Of a stretch of DNA of 64,000 nt, positions 45,860-54,727 are shown one piece after another. A model generated the notes under the pieces. It worked only from the letters and a program-made list of their open reading frames with translations. It was not told where the DNA came from and made no database searches. Positions within the stretch are counted from its first letter, which is position 1; each line of letters starts with the position of its first letter. The translations under genes and the position numbers were made by a program. This stretch comes from JADZAI01 sp046348585 (GTDB taxonomy: Bacteria; Pseudomonadota; Alphaproteobacteria; Micropepsales; Micropepsaceae): the NCBI GenBank assembly GCA_046348585.1, contig JAXMDZ010000005.1, forward strand, positions 1-64,000, in the 5' to 3' direction.

Positions 45860-47107
45860 ATGTCGACCTCAACCGATTTCATCCGCCTGCTGCAAGAGCG
45901 GCGTCAGCTCCACCAGTGCTCCGACGAGGCTGGCCTTGCGGCCCGCTTCGCCGAGGGGATCGTGACGGGCTATATCGGTTACGACTGCACCGCGCCCAGC
46001 CTGCATGTCGGCCATCTCGCCAACATGATGATGCTGCGCCGCCTGCAGCAGGTCGGCGGGCGGCCGCTGGTCATCATGGGCGGCGGCACGACAAAGATCG
46101 GCGATCCCTCGTTCCGCGACGACCAGCGCAAGATGACGGACGCGGCGACGATCGCCGCCAACATGGCCTCGATCAAGACCGCCTTCGACAAGGTGATGCG
46201 CTTCGGCGACGGCCCGACCGACGCGGTGATGATCGACAACGCCGAGTGGCTGGACCGGCTGGAATACATCCCCTTCCTGCGCGACGTGGGGCGGCATTTC
46301 TCGGTCAACCGGATGCTGTCGTTCGAGAGCGTCAAGACGCGCATGGAGCGCGAGCAGTCGCTCTCGTTCCTCGAATTCAACTACATGATCCTGCAGGCCT
46401 ACGACTTCGTGGAGCTGAACCGCCGCTATGGCTGCATCCTGCAGATGGGCGGCAGCGACCAGTGGGGCAACATCGTCAACGGCATCGAACTCGGCCACAA
46501 GATGCTGGGCGTGCAGCTCTACGCCGCGACCTGTCCGCTGCTGACCACCTCGTCGGGCGCGAAGATGGGCAAGACCGCCTCGGGCGCGGTGTGGCTGAAC
46601 GCCGACCAGCTGCCCGATTTCGACTTCTGGCAATACTGGCGCAACACCGAGGACGGTGATGTCGGCCGCTTCCTGCGCATCTTCACCGACATGGCCGAGG
46701 ACGAGATCGTCCGCCTGGAGGCCTTGCAGGGGTCGGAGATCAACGAGGCGAAGAAGCTGCTGGCGACCGAGATCACCGCGCTGGTGCGCGGCCGCGACGC
46801 GGCCGGGCGCGCGGCGGCGGCGGCCAAGGGCCAGTTCGAGGGCGGCGCGGCGGGCGACCTGCCGAGCGCCGCGTTCGAGCGCGCCAAGCTGGAAGCCGGG
46901 CTGCCGCTCGCCACGCTGATCGCCGCGGTCGGGCTGACCGCCTCGGCCTCGGAAGCGCGGCGGCAGATCGCGGGCGGCGGCGTCAGGGTCAACGATCTGG
47001 CCGTCGCCGACGAGAAGGCGACGATCTCGATGGACGCCGCCAATGCGGACGGGACGATCAAGCTGTCGCTCGGAAAGAAGCGGCATGTGCTGGTGAAGCC
47101 CGCCTGA
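45860..47107 (+). CDS. tyrS: Tyrosine--tRNA ligase
   Basis: This 415-aa class I synthetase has the HIGH-type motif SLHVGHLANM, substrate-binding segments QAYDFVELNRRYGC and MGGSDQWGNI, and the KMSKS-type loop GAKMGKTASG. A C-terminal S4 RNA-binding domain (ASEARRQIAGGGVRVNDLAV) follows. The start at ATG 45860 (MSTSTDFIRLLQERRQLHQC) gives normal length. It is divergent from anmK by 52 bp. Confidence 0.97.
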   Translation: MSTSTDFIRLLQERRQLHQCSDEAGLAARFAEGIVTGYIGYDCTAPSLHVGHLANMMMLRRLQQVGGRPLVIMGGGTTKIGDPSFRDDQRKMTDAATIAANMASIKTAFDKVMRFGDGPTDAVMIDNAEWLDRLEYIPFLRDVGRHFSVNRMLSFESVKTRMEREQSLSFLEFNYMILQAYDFVELNRRYGCILQMGGSDQWGNIVNGIELGHKMLGVQLYAATCPLLTTSSGAKMGKTASGAVWLNADQLPDFDFWQYWRNTEDGDVGRFLRIFTDMAEDEIVRLEALQGSEINEAKKLLATEITALVRGRDAAGRAAAAAKGQFEGGAAGDLPSAAFERAKLEAGLPLATLIAAVGLTASASEARRQIAGGGVRVNDLAVADEKATISMDAANADGTIKLSLGKKRHVLVKPA

Positions 47108-47111
47108 GGCG

Positions 47112-47352
47112 GTGCGTCCTTCGAGACGCGGCCTGCGGCCGCTCCTCAGGATGAGGAGCGTCGGGGGATCGGCGGTGCGTCCTTCGAGACGCGGCCTTCG
47201 GCCGCTCCTCAGGATGAGGAGGGTTTCGGAATCTCTCGGGGGGGGAAACGCGGTGCGTCCTTCGAGACGGCCGCTTTGCGGCCTCCTCAGGATGAGGAGC
47301 GCCGGTGAATCCTCAGGATGGAGGGGCGGTGAAACCTCGGGATGAGGAGCGG
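47112..47352. repeat. Second cluster of the double-hairpin dispersed repeat
   Basis: Three full copies lie at about 47112-47160, 47175-47222 and 47253-47301. Each starts GTGCGTCCTTCGAGAC, has an inner G+C hairpin (GCGGCC-TGC-GGCCGC or variants) and ends in TCCTCA-GGA-TGAGGA. Two degraded pieces (CCTCAGGATGGAGG and CTCGGGATGAGGAG) follow to 47352. The cluster lies between the convergent ends of tyrS and the AsmA-like gene and may act as a bidirectional terminator. Confidence 0.9.
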
Positions 47353-47371
47353 TGGGGGTGATCCGCGCGGG

Positions 47372-50300
47372 TCAGCCGCCGGGGAGGTCGTATTCGAAGA
47401 GGCGGCGGAGGATGCCGGGGGCGAGGGCCGAGAGCGGGTCGATCGAGATCTCGGGGTTCTCGATGTCGCCTTCGACAGCGAAGGCGACGGCGAGGAGGCC
47501 TTCGTCGCCGCCTAGCGCATCGCCCAGAAGCGGGATGCAGCGCAGCAGCGTGTTCAGCGAATAGACCGGCGTGAAGACCCCGGCCGCATGCACCGTGTCG
47601 GCGTCGCGGTCGATGAAGGCCTCGGCTGTGATGCCGGCGGACGGGCCGGTGACGCGCAGCCGGGTGACGCCGATGCGGCGCTCGGTGAGCGAGAGGTCGG
47701 CCGTCAGATTGTCGAACAGCAGGCCGTTGCCGTCGATGAGATCGCCGATCCCCGCGAACGAGCCTGCCCCCAGCAGGCGCACCAGGAAGGACTGGTCCAT
47801 CAGGCGGAAATTGCGCATCGAGGCGGTGCCCGCGGCGGGCGCGTCGCTGCCGGGCCTGGGCAGCAGCACCGCGAACTTGCCGTAGCCGCCCGCGATGCCG
47901 GCATAGCCCGAAAGGCCGCGCACGAAGAGGCCCATCTCGTCGGATTCGAGGATGACCCGGCGGCGGCCGTCGGCCTGCGGCCAGAGCTTCGCCATCATCG
48001 CGCCCGCCCCGAGCCGGCCCTGAAGCAGCAGGCCGACGAGATCGCCGTGGTCGAGGTCGATGTCGAAGACGAGATCGGTCGCCTCGGCGCCGCCGCGCAT
48101 CAGCACCTTCTGCGCCTTGATCCGCATCGCGACGTTGGGCGGTTCGGAGGGCGGCGCGGCGGCGGCCGTCTGCGCGGACTCGACCAGTTCGGAGTCCGAG
48201 GGCGCGAGCAGCGCATCGACCAGGGTTTCCAGATCGAGCGATTTCACGTCGGCCGTCACACGCGGCTTGTCGCCGGCGAGATCGACGGTGAAGGCGACGT
48301 CGTTGCGTCCGGCCGCGAGGCGGTTGGCGGTGATCCGTTTCAGCGTGCCATCGAGGCCGAGCAGGATGTCGAGATCGGCCTCGATGCCCTCGCCCGTGAG
48401 GCGGACGGGGCTGGCGAGATAACCGCCCTCGACGCGGGCCAGCTCCGCCGACATCGCGGCGGCGGTCCCGGCCTTCTTGACGTAGCCGAGTTCGGGGATG
48501 TTCAGCGCCGCATCGGCGAGATCGACATGGGCGCTGGCGGTGACCGGGTTGAAGCCGTTGCCGGTCATCGAGACATGGACCGCGGCCGAACCGTCGAGAT
48601 AGGGGCCGGGGTCGACGCCGAGGCGGCGGCGCAGCGCCTCGTCGATCACCGCGTCGGCGCTGAAGGCGGTGGAGGTGCGGCCAGGGCCGGGATTGAAATT
48701 CTCCTCCCAGGCGAAGCTGGCGGTGACGCCCGCGATGTTCCCCTGCCCCTTTGCGGTGAGGCCGGTTCCGGTGACGACGAAATCGGCCGCGCCGTCGCTC
48801 AGGCGGATGTCGCGGGCGATGGGCATGGCGACGTTCTTCAGCGCCGCCTTGATGTCGAAGCCGATGTCCTCGACCTTCAGCGCCTTCAGGGTCGGCACGA
48901 CGAGGCCGAGCGAGATCGAGGCATCGCCGCCGACGCTGGCGGGATCGAGGCCGTAGCGGCTGGGATAGCCGAGCGGCTCCATGTCGATGAGTTTCAGAAC
49001 GTCGCGCGCGGTGCCGGTGACGAGGCCCGAGATGATCGCCGGTTCGCCCTTGCGGTCGAGGTCGTCGATCGCGACCTCGCCCTTCGAGAGCCGCAAGGCC
49101 CCGACCCGGCCGCTTTCGATCTCGCTCTTGAAGCGGTTGCCGAGGACGACGGCCTTGCCCTTGACGTCGGTGAGGTGCGGCAGGCGGTCGATGTAAGTCA
49201 TGTCGACGCCCTCGAACGACAATTCGAAGCGCGCCGCGGTGTCGGGGACCTGGCCCTCCTCAAGCTGCTGCGCGGTCAGGTTCGCCATCAGCGTGCCGCC
49301 GGTGATGGTGCCGCCATGGACGTTTTCCATGATCCAGTCGCGCGCGCCGGTCGCCACGCCCTTCGGCCAGAGCGTGCCGAGCCGGGCGACCGGCAGCGCC
49401 GAGATCGTGCCGTCCATGCGGATCGCCGGGGCTCCCGCAACGAGGCCGTCGATGCGGCCATGGATCTGGAAGCGCGACTCGCCGCTGGTGAGTTCCAGGC
49501 CCTCCAGCGTGAGGATGTCGGCGTCGAGATCGTTGTCGGCGGCGAGCGCCAGGCGGTCCACGGGGGTTTCGCCGTCGAAGAGATCGGGGATCGCCAGGCG
49601 GCCATTGGCGATGCCGAGTTCGGCGCGCCAGCCGGAGAGGAAGCCATCCGCCCGGCGGCGCAGGCGGAAGCTGCCCGTGACCTCGCCCGAGACGCTGTCG
49701 GCGTCGATCGAGAGGCGCTTGAGTTCGAAGAGGTCCTTGGCGCGGTCGTAGGCGGCGGTGACGAGGGCGCTGCGGACCTCGAACGGAATGTTCGAGAGGG
49801 CGCGGATTTGCAGCAGCCCCGCCCCGGCCGAGACCGTGCCCTCGCCCGCCTTCAGCGTGCCGCCGACGCCGACGACCAGACGGAACGTGCCGCTCATCGG
49901 CAGCGCCGCGCCCTCAAACTCCTCGAAGAGCGGGCCGGCGTCGGCGAGGGAATCCAGATTGGCGTCGACGATGCCGGCGTCGATGACGATGTCCGGCGCG
50001 CCGCGCTTGTAGGTGGCGTTGCCGTAGAAGCGCCAATTGCCCTTGGGCAGCGATACCTGTCCGTCGAGCGAGGCCGAGAGGCCGTCGGCGGTGCGGCGGA
50101 CGACCAGCGTGCCGCGCGGCGCCTTGACGATGGAGTCGCTCGCCTGGTCGATGAAGGTCATCGTCGCGTCGCTGAGGGTGATTTCGGAGAGGTAGGTTTC
50201 CTCCTCGCCCTCGACCGGCGGTTTCAGCAATTCCTCGATGAAGGGGGTGGCGTCGGCTTCGGTCGCCTGGACCTGCCGGGCGCGCCGGACCTCGGTGCGG

Positions 50301-50764
50301 ATGCCGACGTCGTAGCTGCCGTCGGCGAGGCGCATGAAGGTCGCGGTCGGGCCGACGATGGTGAGGCTGCGCGGCGCGATGTCGCCCGCCAGCAGCGCGC
50401 CGATGGAAAAGCCGACCGCGATGTCGTTGGCGGCGGCGATCTCGACGCCGTTGTCGTCGACCAGGCGCGGGTCGACGAAGCGCACGACCAGACGGGTTTC
50501 CGCCGCCGACCAGATCAGCAGCGCGTCGCTGGCCGAAAGGCGGTAGCCCGCCACGGTGTCGGAGACCGCGCCGATCAGCAGCGGTCCGAGCGGTCCCAGC
50601 GAGACCGGGCCGAGGGCGAGGCCGATGCCGAGCGCCCCCAGCGCCCCGACGATCAGAACCGTGACGCTGGCGGCCAGATGCGCCAGCCAGCCGCGAAACG
50701 TCGCGCGGCTGCGCCTGCGCCGCGGCGCGGGCGGCTCGGGCGGCGATGGCAGGGCGTCGGTCAC
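47372..50764 (-). CDS. AsmA/DUF3971-type envelope protein
   Basis: This 1130-aa protein has a short Pro/Arg-rich cytoplasmic start, one transmembrane helix (about residues 28-52) and a very long beta-rich periplasmic part with repeated short strands, including GTFRLVVGVGGTLKAGEGTVSAGAGLLQI and, near the C-terminus, the AsmA-like DGNGLLFDNLTADLSLTERRIGVTRLRVTG block. This is the DUF3971/AsmA (YhdP-like) pattern of proteins proposed to carry lipids between the membranes. GTG 50764 gives a sensible N-terminus; the upstream frame is shadow sequence of the divergent gene. Confidence 0.85.
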   Translation of the reverse strand: MTDALPSPPEPPAPRRRRSRATFRGWLAHLAASVTVLIVGALGALGIGLALGPVSLGPLGPLLIGAVSDTVAGYRLSASDALLIWSAAETRLVVRFVDPRLVDDNGVEIAAANDIAVGFSIGALLAGDIAPRSLTIVGPTATFMRLADGSYDVGIRTEVRRARQVQATEADATPFIEELLKPPVEGEEETYLSEITLSDATMTFIDQASDSIVKAPRGTLVVRRTADGLSASLDGQVSLPKGNWRFYGNATYKRGAPDIVIDAGIVDANLDSLADAGPLFEEFEGAALPMSGTFRLVVGVGGTLKAGEGTVSAGAGLLQIRALSNIPFEVRSALVTAAYDRAKDLFELKRLSIDADSVSGEVTGSFRLRRRADGFLSGWRAELGIANGRLAIPDLFDGETPVDRLALAADNDLDADILTLEGLELTSGESRFQIHGRIDGLVAGAPAIRMDGTISALPVARLGTLWPKGVATGARDWIMENVHGGTITGGTLMANLTAQQLEEGQVPDTAARFELSFEGVDMTYIDRLPHLTDVKGKAVVLGNRFKSEIESGRVGALRLSKGEVAIDDLDRKGEPAIISGLVTGTARDVLKLIDMEPLGYPSRYGLDPASVGGDASISLGLVVPTLKALKVEDIGFDIKAALKNVAMPIARDIRLSDGAADFVVTGTGLTAKGQGNIAGVTASFAWEENFNPGPGRTSTAFSADAVIDEALRRRLGVDPGPYLDGSAAVHVSMTGNGFNPVTASAHVDLADAALNIPELGYVKKAGTAAAMSAELARVEGGYLASPVRLTGEGIEADLDILLGLDGTLKRITANRLAAGRNDVAFTVDLAGDKPRVTADVKSLDLETLVDALLAPSDSELVESAQTAAAAPPSEPPNVAMRIKAQKVLMRGGAEATDLVFDIDLDHGDLVGLLLQGRLGAGAMMAKLWPQADGRRRVILESDEMGLFVRGLSGYAGIAGGYGKFAVLLPRPGSDAPAAGTASMRNFRLMDQSFLVRLLGAGSFAGIGDLIDGNGLLFDNLTADLSLTERRIGVTRLRVTGPSAGITAEAFIDRDADTVHAAGVFTPVYSLNTLLRCIPLLGDALGGDEGLLAVAFAVEGDIENPEISIDPLSALAPGILRRLFEYDLPGG

Positions 50765-50863
50765 GCGGCGGTCGACCCGGTCGGGCCCGCCCCACTCTGG
50801 CGGACGGCGGCAGGCTGTTCTATTTCGGCGGACGCGGCAATCGGAGCGTGAAGGATCGGCGAC

Positions 50864-51340
50864 ATGACCAAGGAACTGACCGAGGGAAGCAAGGCGCCCG
50901 CCTTCACGCTGGCCGCCGACGGCGGCGGGAAAGTCGCCCTGAAGGATTTCTCCGGCAAGGCGCTGGTTCTTTATTTCTATCCGAAGGACGACACCAGCGG
51001 CTGCACCAAGGAGGCGATCGGATTCTCGGAGCAGGCGGCGGCCTTCGCCAAGGCCGGGGCGGCGGTGGTCGGGGTCTCGAAGGACAGCGTCGCCGCCCAC
51101 GACAAGTTCAAGACCAAATACGAGCTGAAGCTGGCGCTCGGCTCCGACCCCGAGGGCAAGACGGTCGAGGCCTATGGCGCATGGGTCGAAAAGAGCCTGT
51201 ATGGCCGCAAATACATGGGCATCGAGCGCTCGACCTTTCTGATCGACGGCAAGGGCGTCATCCGCCGCATCTGGCGCAAGGTGAAGGTCGCCGGCCATGT
51301 CGAAGAGGTGCTGGCGGCGGCGAAGGCGCTGAAGGGGTGA
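50864..51340 (+). CDS. bcp: Peroxiredoxin, Bcp/PrxQ-type, one-Cys variant
   Basis: This 158-aa thioredoxin-fold peroxidase reduces peroxides in the cytoplasm. The peroxidatic Cys is in YFYPKDDTSGCTKEAIGFSE. In most Bcp proteins a second Cys follows five residues later; here that position is Gly/Phe, and no other Cys is seen, so it must use an external thiol. The stop overlaps the GTG start of the DUF455 gene (GTGA). It diverges from the AsmA-like gene by 99 bp. Confidence 0.92.
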   Translation: MTKELTEGSKAPAFTLAADGGGKVALKDFSGKALVLYFYPKDDTSGCTKEAIGFSEQAAAFAKAGAAVVGVSKDSVAAHDKFKTKYELKLALGSDPEGKTVEAYGAWVEKSLYGRKYMGIERSTFLIDGKGVIRRIWRKVKVAGHVEEVLAAAKALKG

Positions 51341-52176
51341 TCGCCCCGCTGCGCCGGGCGTTCGCCGAGGCCGATCCGCGCGCCAAGGCCGAGGCGGCGC
51401 TCGCCCTGCCCCGCGACCTGATCCCCGTGCCCGACCCCGGCTGGCCGGATCGTCCGGGGCGGCCGGAGCGGCCCGTCCTGGTCGAGGCGCGGGCGGTGCC
51501 GCGGCGCTCGCCCGCCGGGCCGGAGGGTCGGATCGCCCTGCTCCATGCCCTCGCCCATATCGAGCTGAACGCCATCGACCTGGCGCTGGATATCGTGGGC
51601 CGCTTCGCTGGCTGCGACGACCTGAAGGGCCACGAGGGGGCGTTCGCCGCCGACTGGCTGGGCGTCGCGGCCGAGGAGGCCAAGCATTTCTTGATGCTCG
51701 CTGGACGGCTGGAGGCGCTGGGCTCGTCCTATGGCGCGCTGCCCGCCCATGACGGGCTGTGGCAGACGGCGCTGCGCACCAAAACGGCGCTGCTCGACCG
51801 GCTGGCGATCGCGCCGCTGACCCACGAGGCGCGCGGGCTGGACGTGACGCCCGGCATGATCGCCAAGCTGGAGGGCGCCGGGGACCGCGAGAGCGCGCGG
51901 CTGCTGGAGATCATCTACCGCGACGAGATCGGCCATGTGGCGGTGGGCCAGCGCTGGTTCGCCCATGTCTGCGCGCGGCGCGGCCTGGAGGCGGGTCCGG
52001 CCTATGCGGCGGCGCTGGCGCGGATCGCCCTCGCACGTCCGCATCCGCCCTTCAACGAGGCGGCGCGGCGCGCGGCGGGGCTGGCCCCCGCATTCGATGT
52101 TGATTTCTTGCGCGCCGAAACTGCCCCAGGGGCAGAAAGACCCGCGAATCCGGGGCTTCTCCCAGAGTCAAGTTAA
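51337..52176 (+). CDS. DUF455 ferritin-like protein
   Basis: This 279-aa protein has the helical ferritin-like core with metal ligands HALAHIELNAIDLALDIV near residue 70, AAEEAKHFLMLAGRLEALGS near residue 112 and YRDEIGHVAVGQRWF near residue 195. The family is DUF455, related to di-iron MiaE-like enzymes, with unknown substrate. The GTG at 51337 overlaps the bcp stop (GTGA), giving a probable peroxide/iron pair. The stop codon TAA lies in an AT-rich patch with a CtrA-like motif. Confidence 0.85.
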   Translation: MIAPLRRAFAEADPRAKAEAALALPRDLIPVPDPGWPDRPGRPERPVLVEARAVPRRSPAGPEGRIALLHALAHIELNAIDLALDIVGRFAGCDDLKGHEGAFAADWLGVAAEEAKHFLMLAGRLEALGSSYGALPAHDGLWQTALRTKTALLDRLAIAPLTHEARGLDVTPGMIAKLEGAGDRESARLLEIIYRDEIGHVAVGQRWFAHVCARRGLEAGPAYAAALARIALARPHPPFNEAARRAAGLAPAFDVDFLRAETAPGAERPANPGLLPESS

Positions 52177-52188
52177 AAAAGGTATAAC
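52173..52188 (+). promoter_or_regulatory. Possible CtrA-type site upstream of the M23-bactofilin pair
   Basis: TTAA, 7 bp (AAAAGGT) and ATAAC lie about 115 bp before the M23 gene start. This is one base off the full CtrA consensus TTAA-N7-TTAAC. In alphaproteobacteria that control cell cycle through CtrA, envelope genes are common targets. The match is short and could be chance. Confidence 0.25.
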
Positions 52189-52302
52189 CCAAGCCTGTTG
52201 CAGCGCCCCAATGAACGATTCTATCAAGGTGTGTCCGGCGCGCCAGGGCGCTTGACCAATACGTAACCCGCGATAGCGGCTTAAGTGTGGGGACTGGGGA
52301 AA

Positions 52303-53730
52303 ATGACAGCTGGCTTTACGGCCCGCGCTGTGGCGCGTGTGCTGCGATGGTTCCCTGAACGGCAGATTTACCATCGTAGCAACGGACACGTTCAGTTCGT
52401 TGTTCTGTCCACCCGTTTTCAGATCGCCAGCGTCGCCATCGGCCTCATCTGTCTCAGCTGGATCGCCTATGCCAGCGTGATGACCGCCTTCAAGAACGAG
52501 ATCATCGCCGCCCAGGAAGAGCGCGTCCGCGATCTCCAGGGCCGCTACGAGAACCAGATCGCCCGGATGCGTCTGGACTACGACGACCTCTCCACCAAGC
52601 TCGCGCTCGCCGAAGAGCATTTCACCACCACCGTCGCCGCCATCGAGAAGCGCCAGAAGGACCTTCAGACCGCCATGGTCGAACAGGATTCGGCCGGCGA
52701 CGCGCTGGACGAGGTGATGCGCCGCGCCGGAACGGTTCGCGCCCTCGGCCTCGGTCCCGACCCCGCCCATCTGGAGATGGAAGAAGACCCGAGCGCCTCC
52801 GGCGGCGTCGAGCAGCCGGACCCGGCCGCCGAAGCTCCCGCCGCGCCCGCGCCCGAGAAGGCCGCGGCCGCCGGGCCGTCCGCCGATGCGCCGCTGCCCG
52901 TGGCCAAGCCCGAAGCCGCCGGCGGCTCGCCCGCCGCCGCGCTGGAGCCCGAGCACAAGGTCGCCCTCGGCGACGGCGCCTCTGAGTTCCTGGCCAGCGG
53001 CCGCAACATGGTGGCGGGCGAGAGCTTCGCCGCCCTCTCCAACCGGCTCGACACGGTGGCCGGACGCCAGCAGACCGTCGCCGCCGGGATCGCCGAAGCG
53101 GCCGCGGAGAAGGAAGAGTCGCTGCGCGAGGTCATCGAGATCGCCGGCATGAGCCCGGACGCGATCGCCCCGCGCCCCGACGCCGAAGGCGGGCCGTTCA
53201 TCCCGATGGACTCCGCCGACGTGCCCCTCGGCGAGCGCGACCCCAATCTGGAGCAGGCCGACGCGACGCTGGCGCGCGTGGCGACCCTGCAGACCGCGAT
53301 GCTGTCGGTGCCGTTCGCCAATCCGCTGCCCGCCGTGACGCGCATCTCGTCGGGCTTCGGCGGCCGCAGCGACCCGTTCAACGGCCACCGCGCCTTCCAT
53401 GCCGGGCTCGACTTCAAGGGTCCGACGGGCACCGATGTCGTCGCCACCGCGCCCGGCAAGGTGATCAGCGCCGACTGGCATGGCGGCTACGGCAAGATGG
53501 TCGAAATCGACCATGGCTATGGCCTGAAAACGCGCTACGCTCATCTGAGCGCGATCGATGTCGTCGAGGGCCAGGATGTGGCCTTCGGAGACAAGGTGGG
53601 GGAGCTGGGCAGCACGGGGCGCAGCACCGGTCCGCATCTGCACTACGAGGTCTGGTATGACGGCCAGGCCCGCAATCCCTGGAACTATTTGAAAGCAGGC
53701 GCGAATGTTCTCGAAAGGCAAGGCTCCTGA
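52303..53730 (+). CDS. M23-family (LytM) endopeptidase, membrane-anchored
   Basis: This 475-aa protein has one N-terminal transmembrane helix (about residues 41-60), a coiled coil (62-150), a Pro/Ala-rich low-complexity linker (about 165-220) and a C-terminal LytM domain. Zinc ligands are H366 and D370 (FHAGLDF) and H447 in PHLHYE, with H445 catalytic. It should cut peptidoglycan cross-links in the periplasm. ATG 52303 is used, with GGGGA upstream; a GTG 18 bases earlier is possible. It overlaps the bactofilin gene by 26 bp, a pair conserved in many bacteria. Confidence 0.93.
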   Translation: MTAGFTARAVARVLRWFPERQIYHRSNGHVQFVVLSTRFQIASVAIGLICLSWIAYASVMTAFKNEIIAAQEERVRDLQGRYENQIARMRLDYDDLSTKLALAEEHFTTTVAAIEKRQKDLQTAMVEQDSAGDALDEVMRRAGTVRALGLGPDPAHLEMEEDPSASGGVEQPDPAAEAPAAPAPEKAAAAGPSADAPLPVAKPEAAGGSPAAALEPEHKVALGDGASEFLASGRNMVAGESFAALSNRLDTVAGRQQTVAAGIAEAAAEKEESLREVIEIAGMSPDAIAPRPDAEGGPFIPMDSADVPLGERDPNLEQADATLARVATLQTAMLSVPFANPLPAVTRISSGFGGRSDPFNGHRAFHAGLDFKGPTGTDVVATAPGKVISADWHGGYGKMVEIDHGYGLKTRYAHLSAIDVVEGQDVAFGDKVGELGSTGRSTGPHLHYEVWYDGQARNPWNYLKAGANVLERQGS

Positions 53731-54199
53731 GGCGCCGACGATGGCGTCTCCCTCCGCTCCCCTTCCCCCGTCCGCCCCGGCCAAGAAGCCCGGCGGCCGG
53801 TCGGCGCCCTCCATCATCTCGTCCGACCTGCTGGTCCAGGGGACGCTGATCAGCCAGGGCGACATGCAGATCGACGGCACCGTCGAAGGCGACATCCGTT
53901 CGGTCACGCTGATGATCGGCAACAGCGCGGTCATCAAGGGCGAGATCATCGCCGAGGAAGTGGTCGTGCGCGGCCGCATCGAGGGCCGCATCCGCGCCCG
54001 CCGCGTGCAGCTCGACGCTTCGGCGGTGGTGCTCGGCGACATCCTGCAGGAGCAGCTGACGGTCGCCGCCGGCGCGACCTTCGAGGGCACCTGCCGCAAG
54101 TCGAGCGATCCCTTGAACGTGCAGCCCGCCGCGCCGCAGATCACGCTGTCGAAGCCCGCCCAGCCGACGCTGGTGGAGCCCGAGGCGAAGTCGGCCTGA
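53705..54199 (+). CDS. Bactofilin (cytoskeletal polymer)
   Basis: This 164-aa protein has a disordered Pro/Ser/Lys N-terminus and a central DUF583 right-handed beta-helix (LLVQGTLISQGDMQIDGTVEGDIRSVTLMIG, VVVRGRIEGRIRARRVQLD, VVLGDILQEQLTVAAGATFEG). Bactofilins form membrane-associated filaments that place cell-wall enzymes. Overlap with the M23 gene supports a joint role in cell shape. A strong terminator follows. Confidence 0.94.
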   Translation: MFSKGKAPEAPTMASPSAPLPPSAPAKKPGGRSAPSIISSDLLVQGTLISQGDMQIDGTVEGDIRSVTLMIGNSAVIKGEIIAEEVVVRGRIEGRIRARRVQLDASAVVLGDILQEQLTVAAGATFEGTCRKSSDPLNVQPAAPQITLSKPAQPTLVEPEAKSA

Positions 54200-54222
54200 G
54201 GGCCGCCCGCAGGCAAGCGACC

Positions 54223-54249
54223 AAGAGCGCCCGCGACGGGCGCTCTTTT
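54223..54249 (+). terminator. Intrinsic terminator after bactofilin
   Basis: The plus strand shows 11-bp arms AAGAGCGCCCG and CGGGCGCTCTT around a CGA loop, running into TTTT at 54246-54249, 24 bp after the bactofilin stop. Confidence 0.92.
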
Positions 54250-54309
54250 CGTTTGGCCCGCGCGGCGCTATCGAAGCGGCGCACCGGGTCCGGCGACAGG
54301 GAGAGAGCG

Positions 54310-54702
54310 ATGACCACGAGCCTCAAGCAGATGATGGAAGCCGCCAACGCCGTCGTGCCGCGGGTCAGCGCCGCCGAGGCGCGCGACCTGATCGCCTCGG
54401 GCGCGCTGGTGGTCGACGTGCGCGACGCGCCCGAGGTCGAGAAGAGCGGCATGGTCGAAGGGGCGCTGCACGTCTCGCGCGGGATGCTGGAGTTCCGCGC
54501 CGATCCGGCCTCGCCCTATCACGACAAGCATTTCGACACGGGCCGGACGATCATCGTCTATTGCGCCTCGGGCGGGCGCTCGGCGCTGAGCGGCAAGGCG
54601 CTGAAGGATCTCGGCTACGAGCGCGTCTATAACCTCGGCGCGTTCAAGGACTGGGCCGAAGGCGGCGGCGCGGTCGAGAAGCCGATCGAACCCGGCATGT
54701 GA
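54310..54702 (+). CDS. Rhodanese-like sulfurtransferase
   Basis: This 130-aa single-domain rhodanese has LVVDVRDAPEVEKSG near residue 35 and the active-site loop IIVYCASGGRSALSGKAL (Cys near residue 83). It could move sulfane sulfur, detoxify cyanide or act in signalling; the loop does not decide. ATG 54310 follows GGGAGAGAGCG. It is a lone gene downstream of the bactofilin terminator and convergent with prfB (25 bp between stops). Confidence 0.9.
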   Translation: MTTSLKQMMEAANAVVPRVSAAEARDLIASGALVVDVRDAPEVEKSGMVEGALHVSRGMLEFRADPASPYHDKHFDTGRTIIVYCASGGRSALSGKALKDLGYERVYNLGAFKDWAEGGGAVEKPIEPGM

Positions 54703-54727
54703 CCGGCGCCGCCGGAAGGGGCGGCGC

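Noticed and set aside
45808..45882. ATG 45861 or 45882 as the anmK start
   Set aside because: These would overlap the divergent tyrS start and leave no promoter; GTG 45807 gives the usual N-terminus.
47588..50851. A 1087-codon open frame on the plus strand opposite the AsmA-like gene
   Set aside because: It is the antisense shadow of a high-GC gene; its translation is Asp/Arg/Gly-rich without domains, while the minus strand shows a clear membrane anchor and AsmA features.
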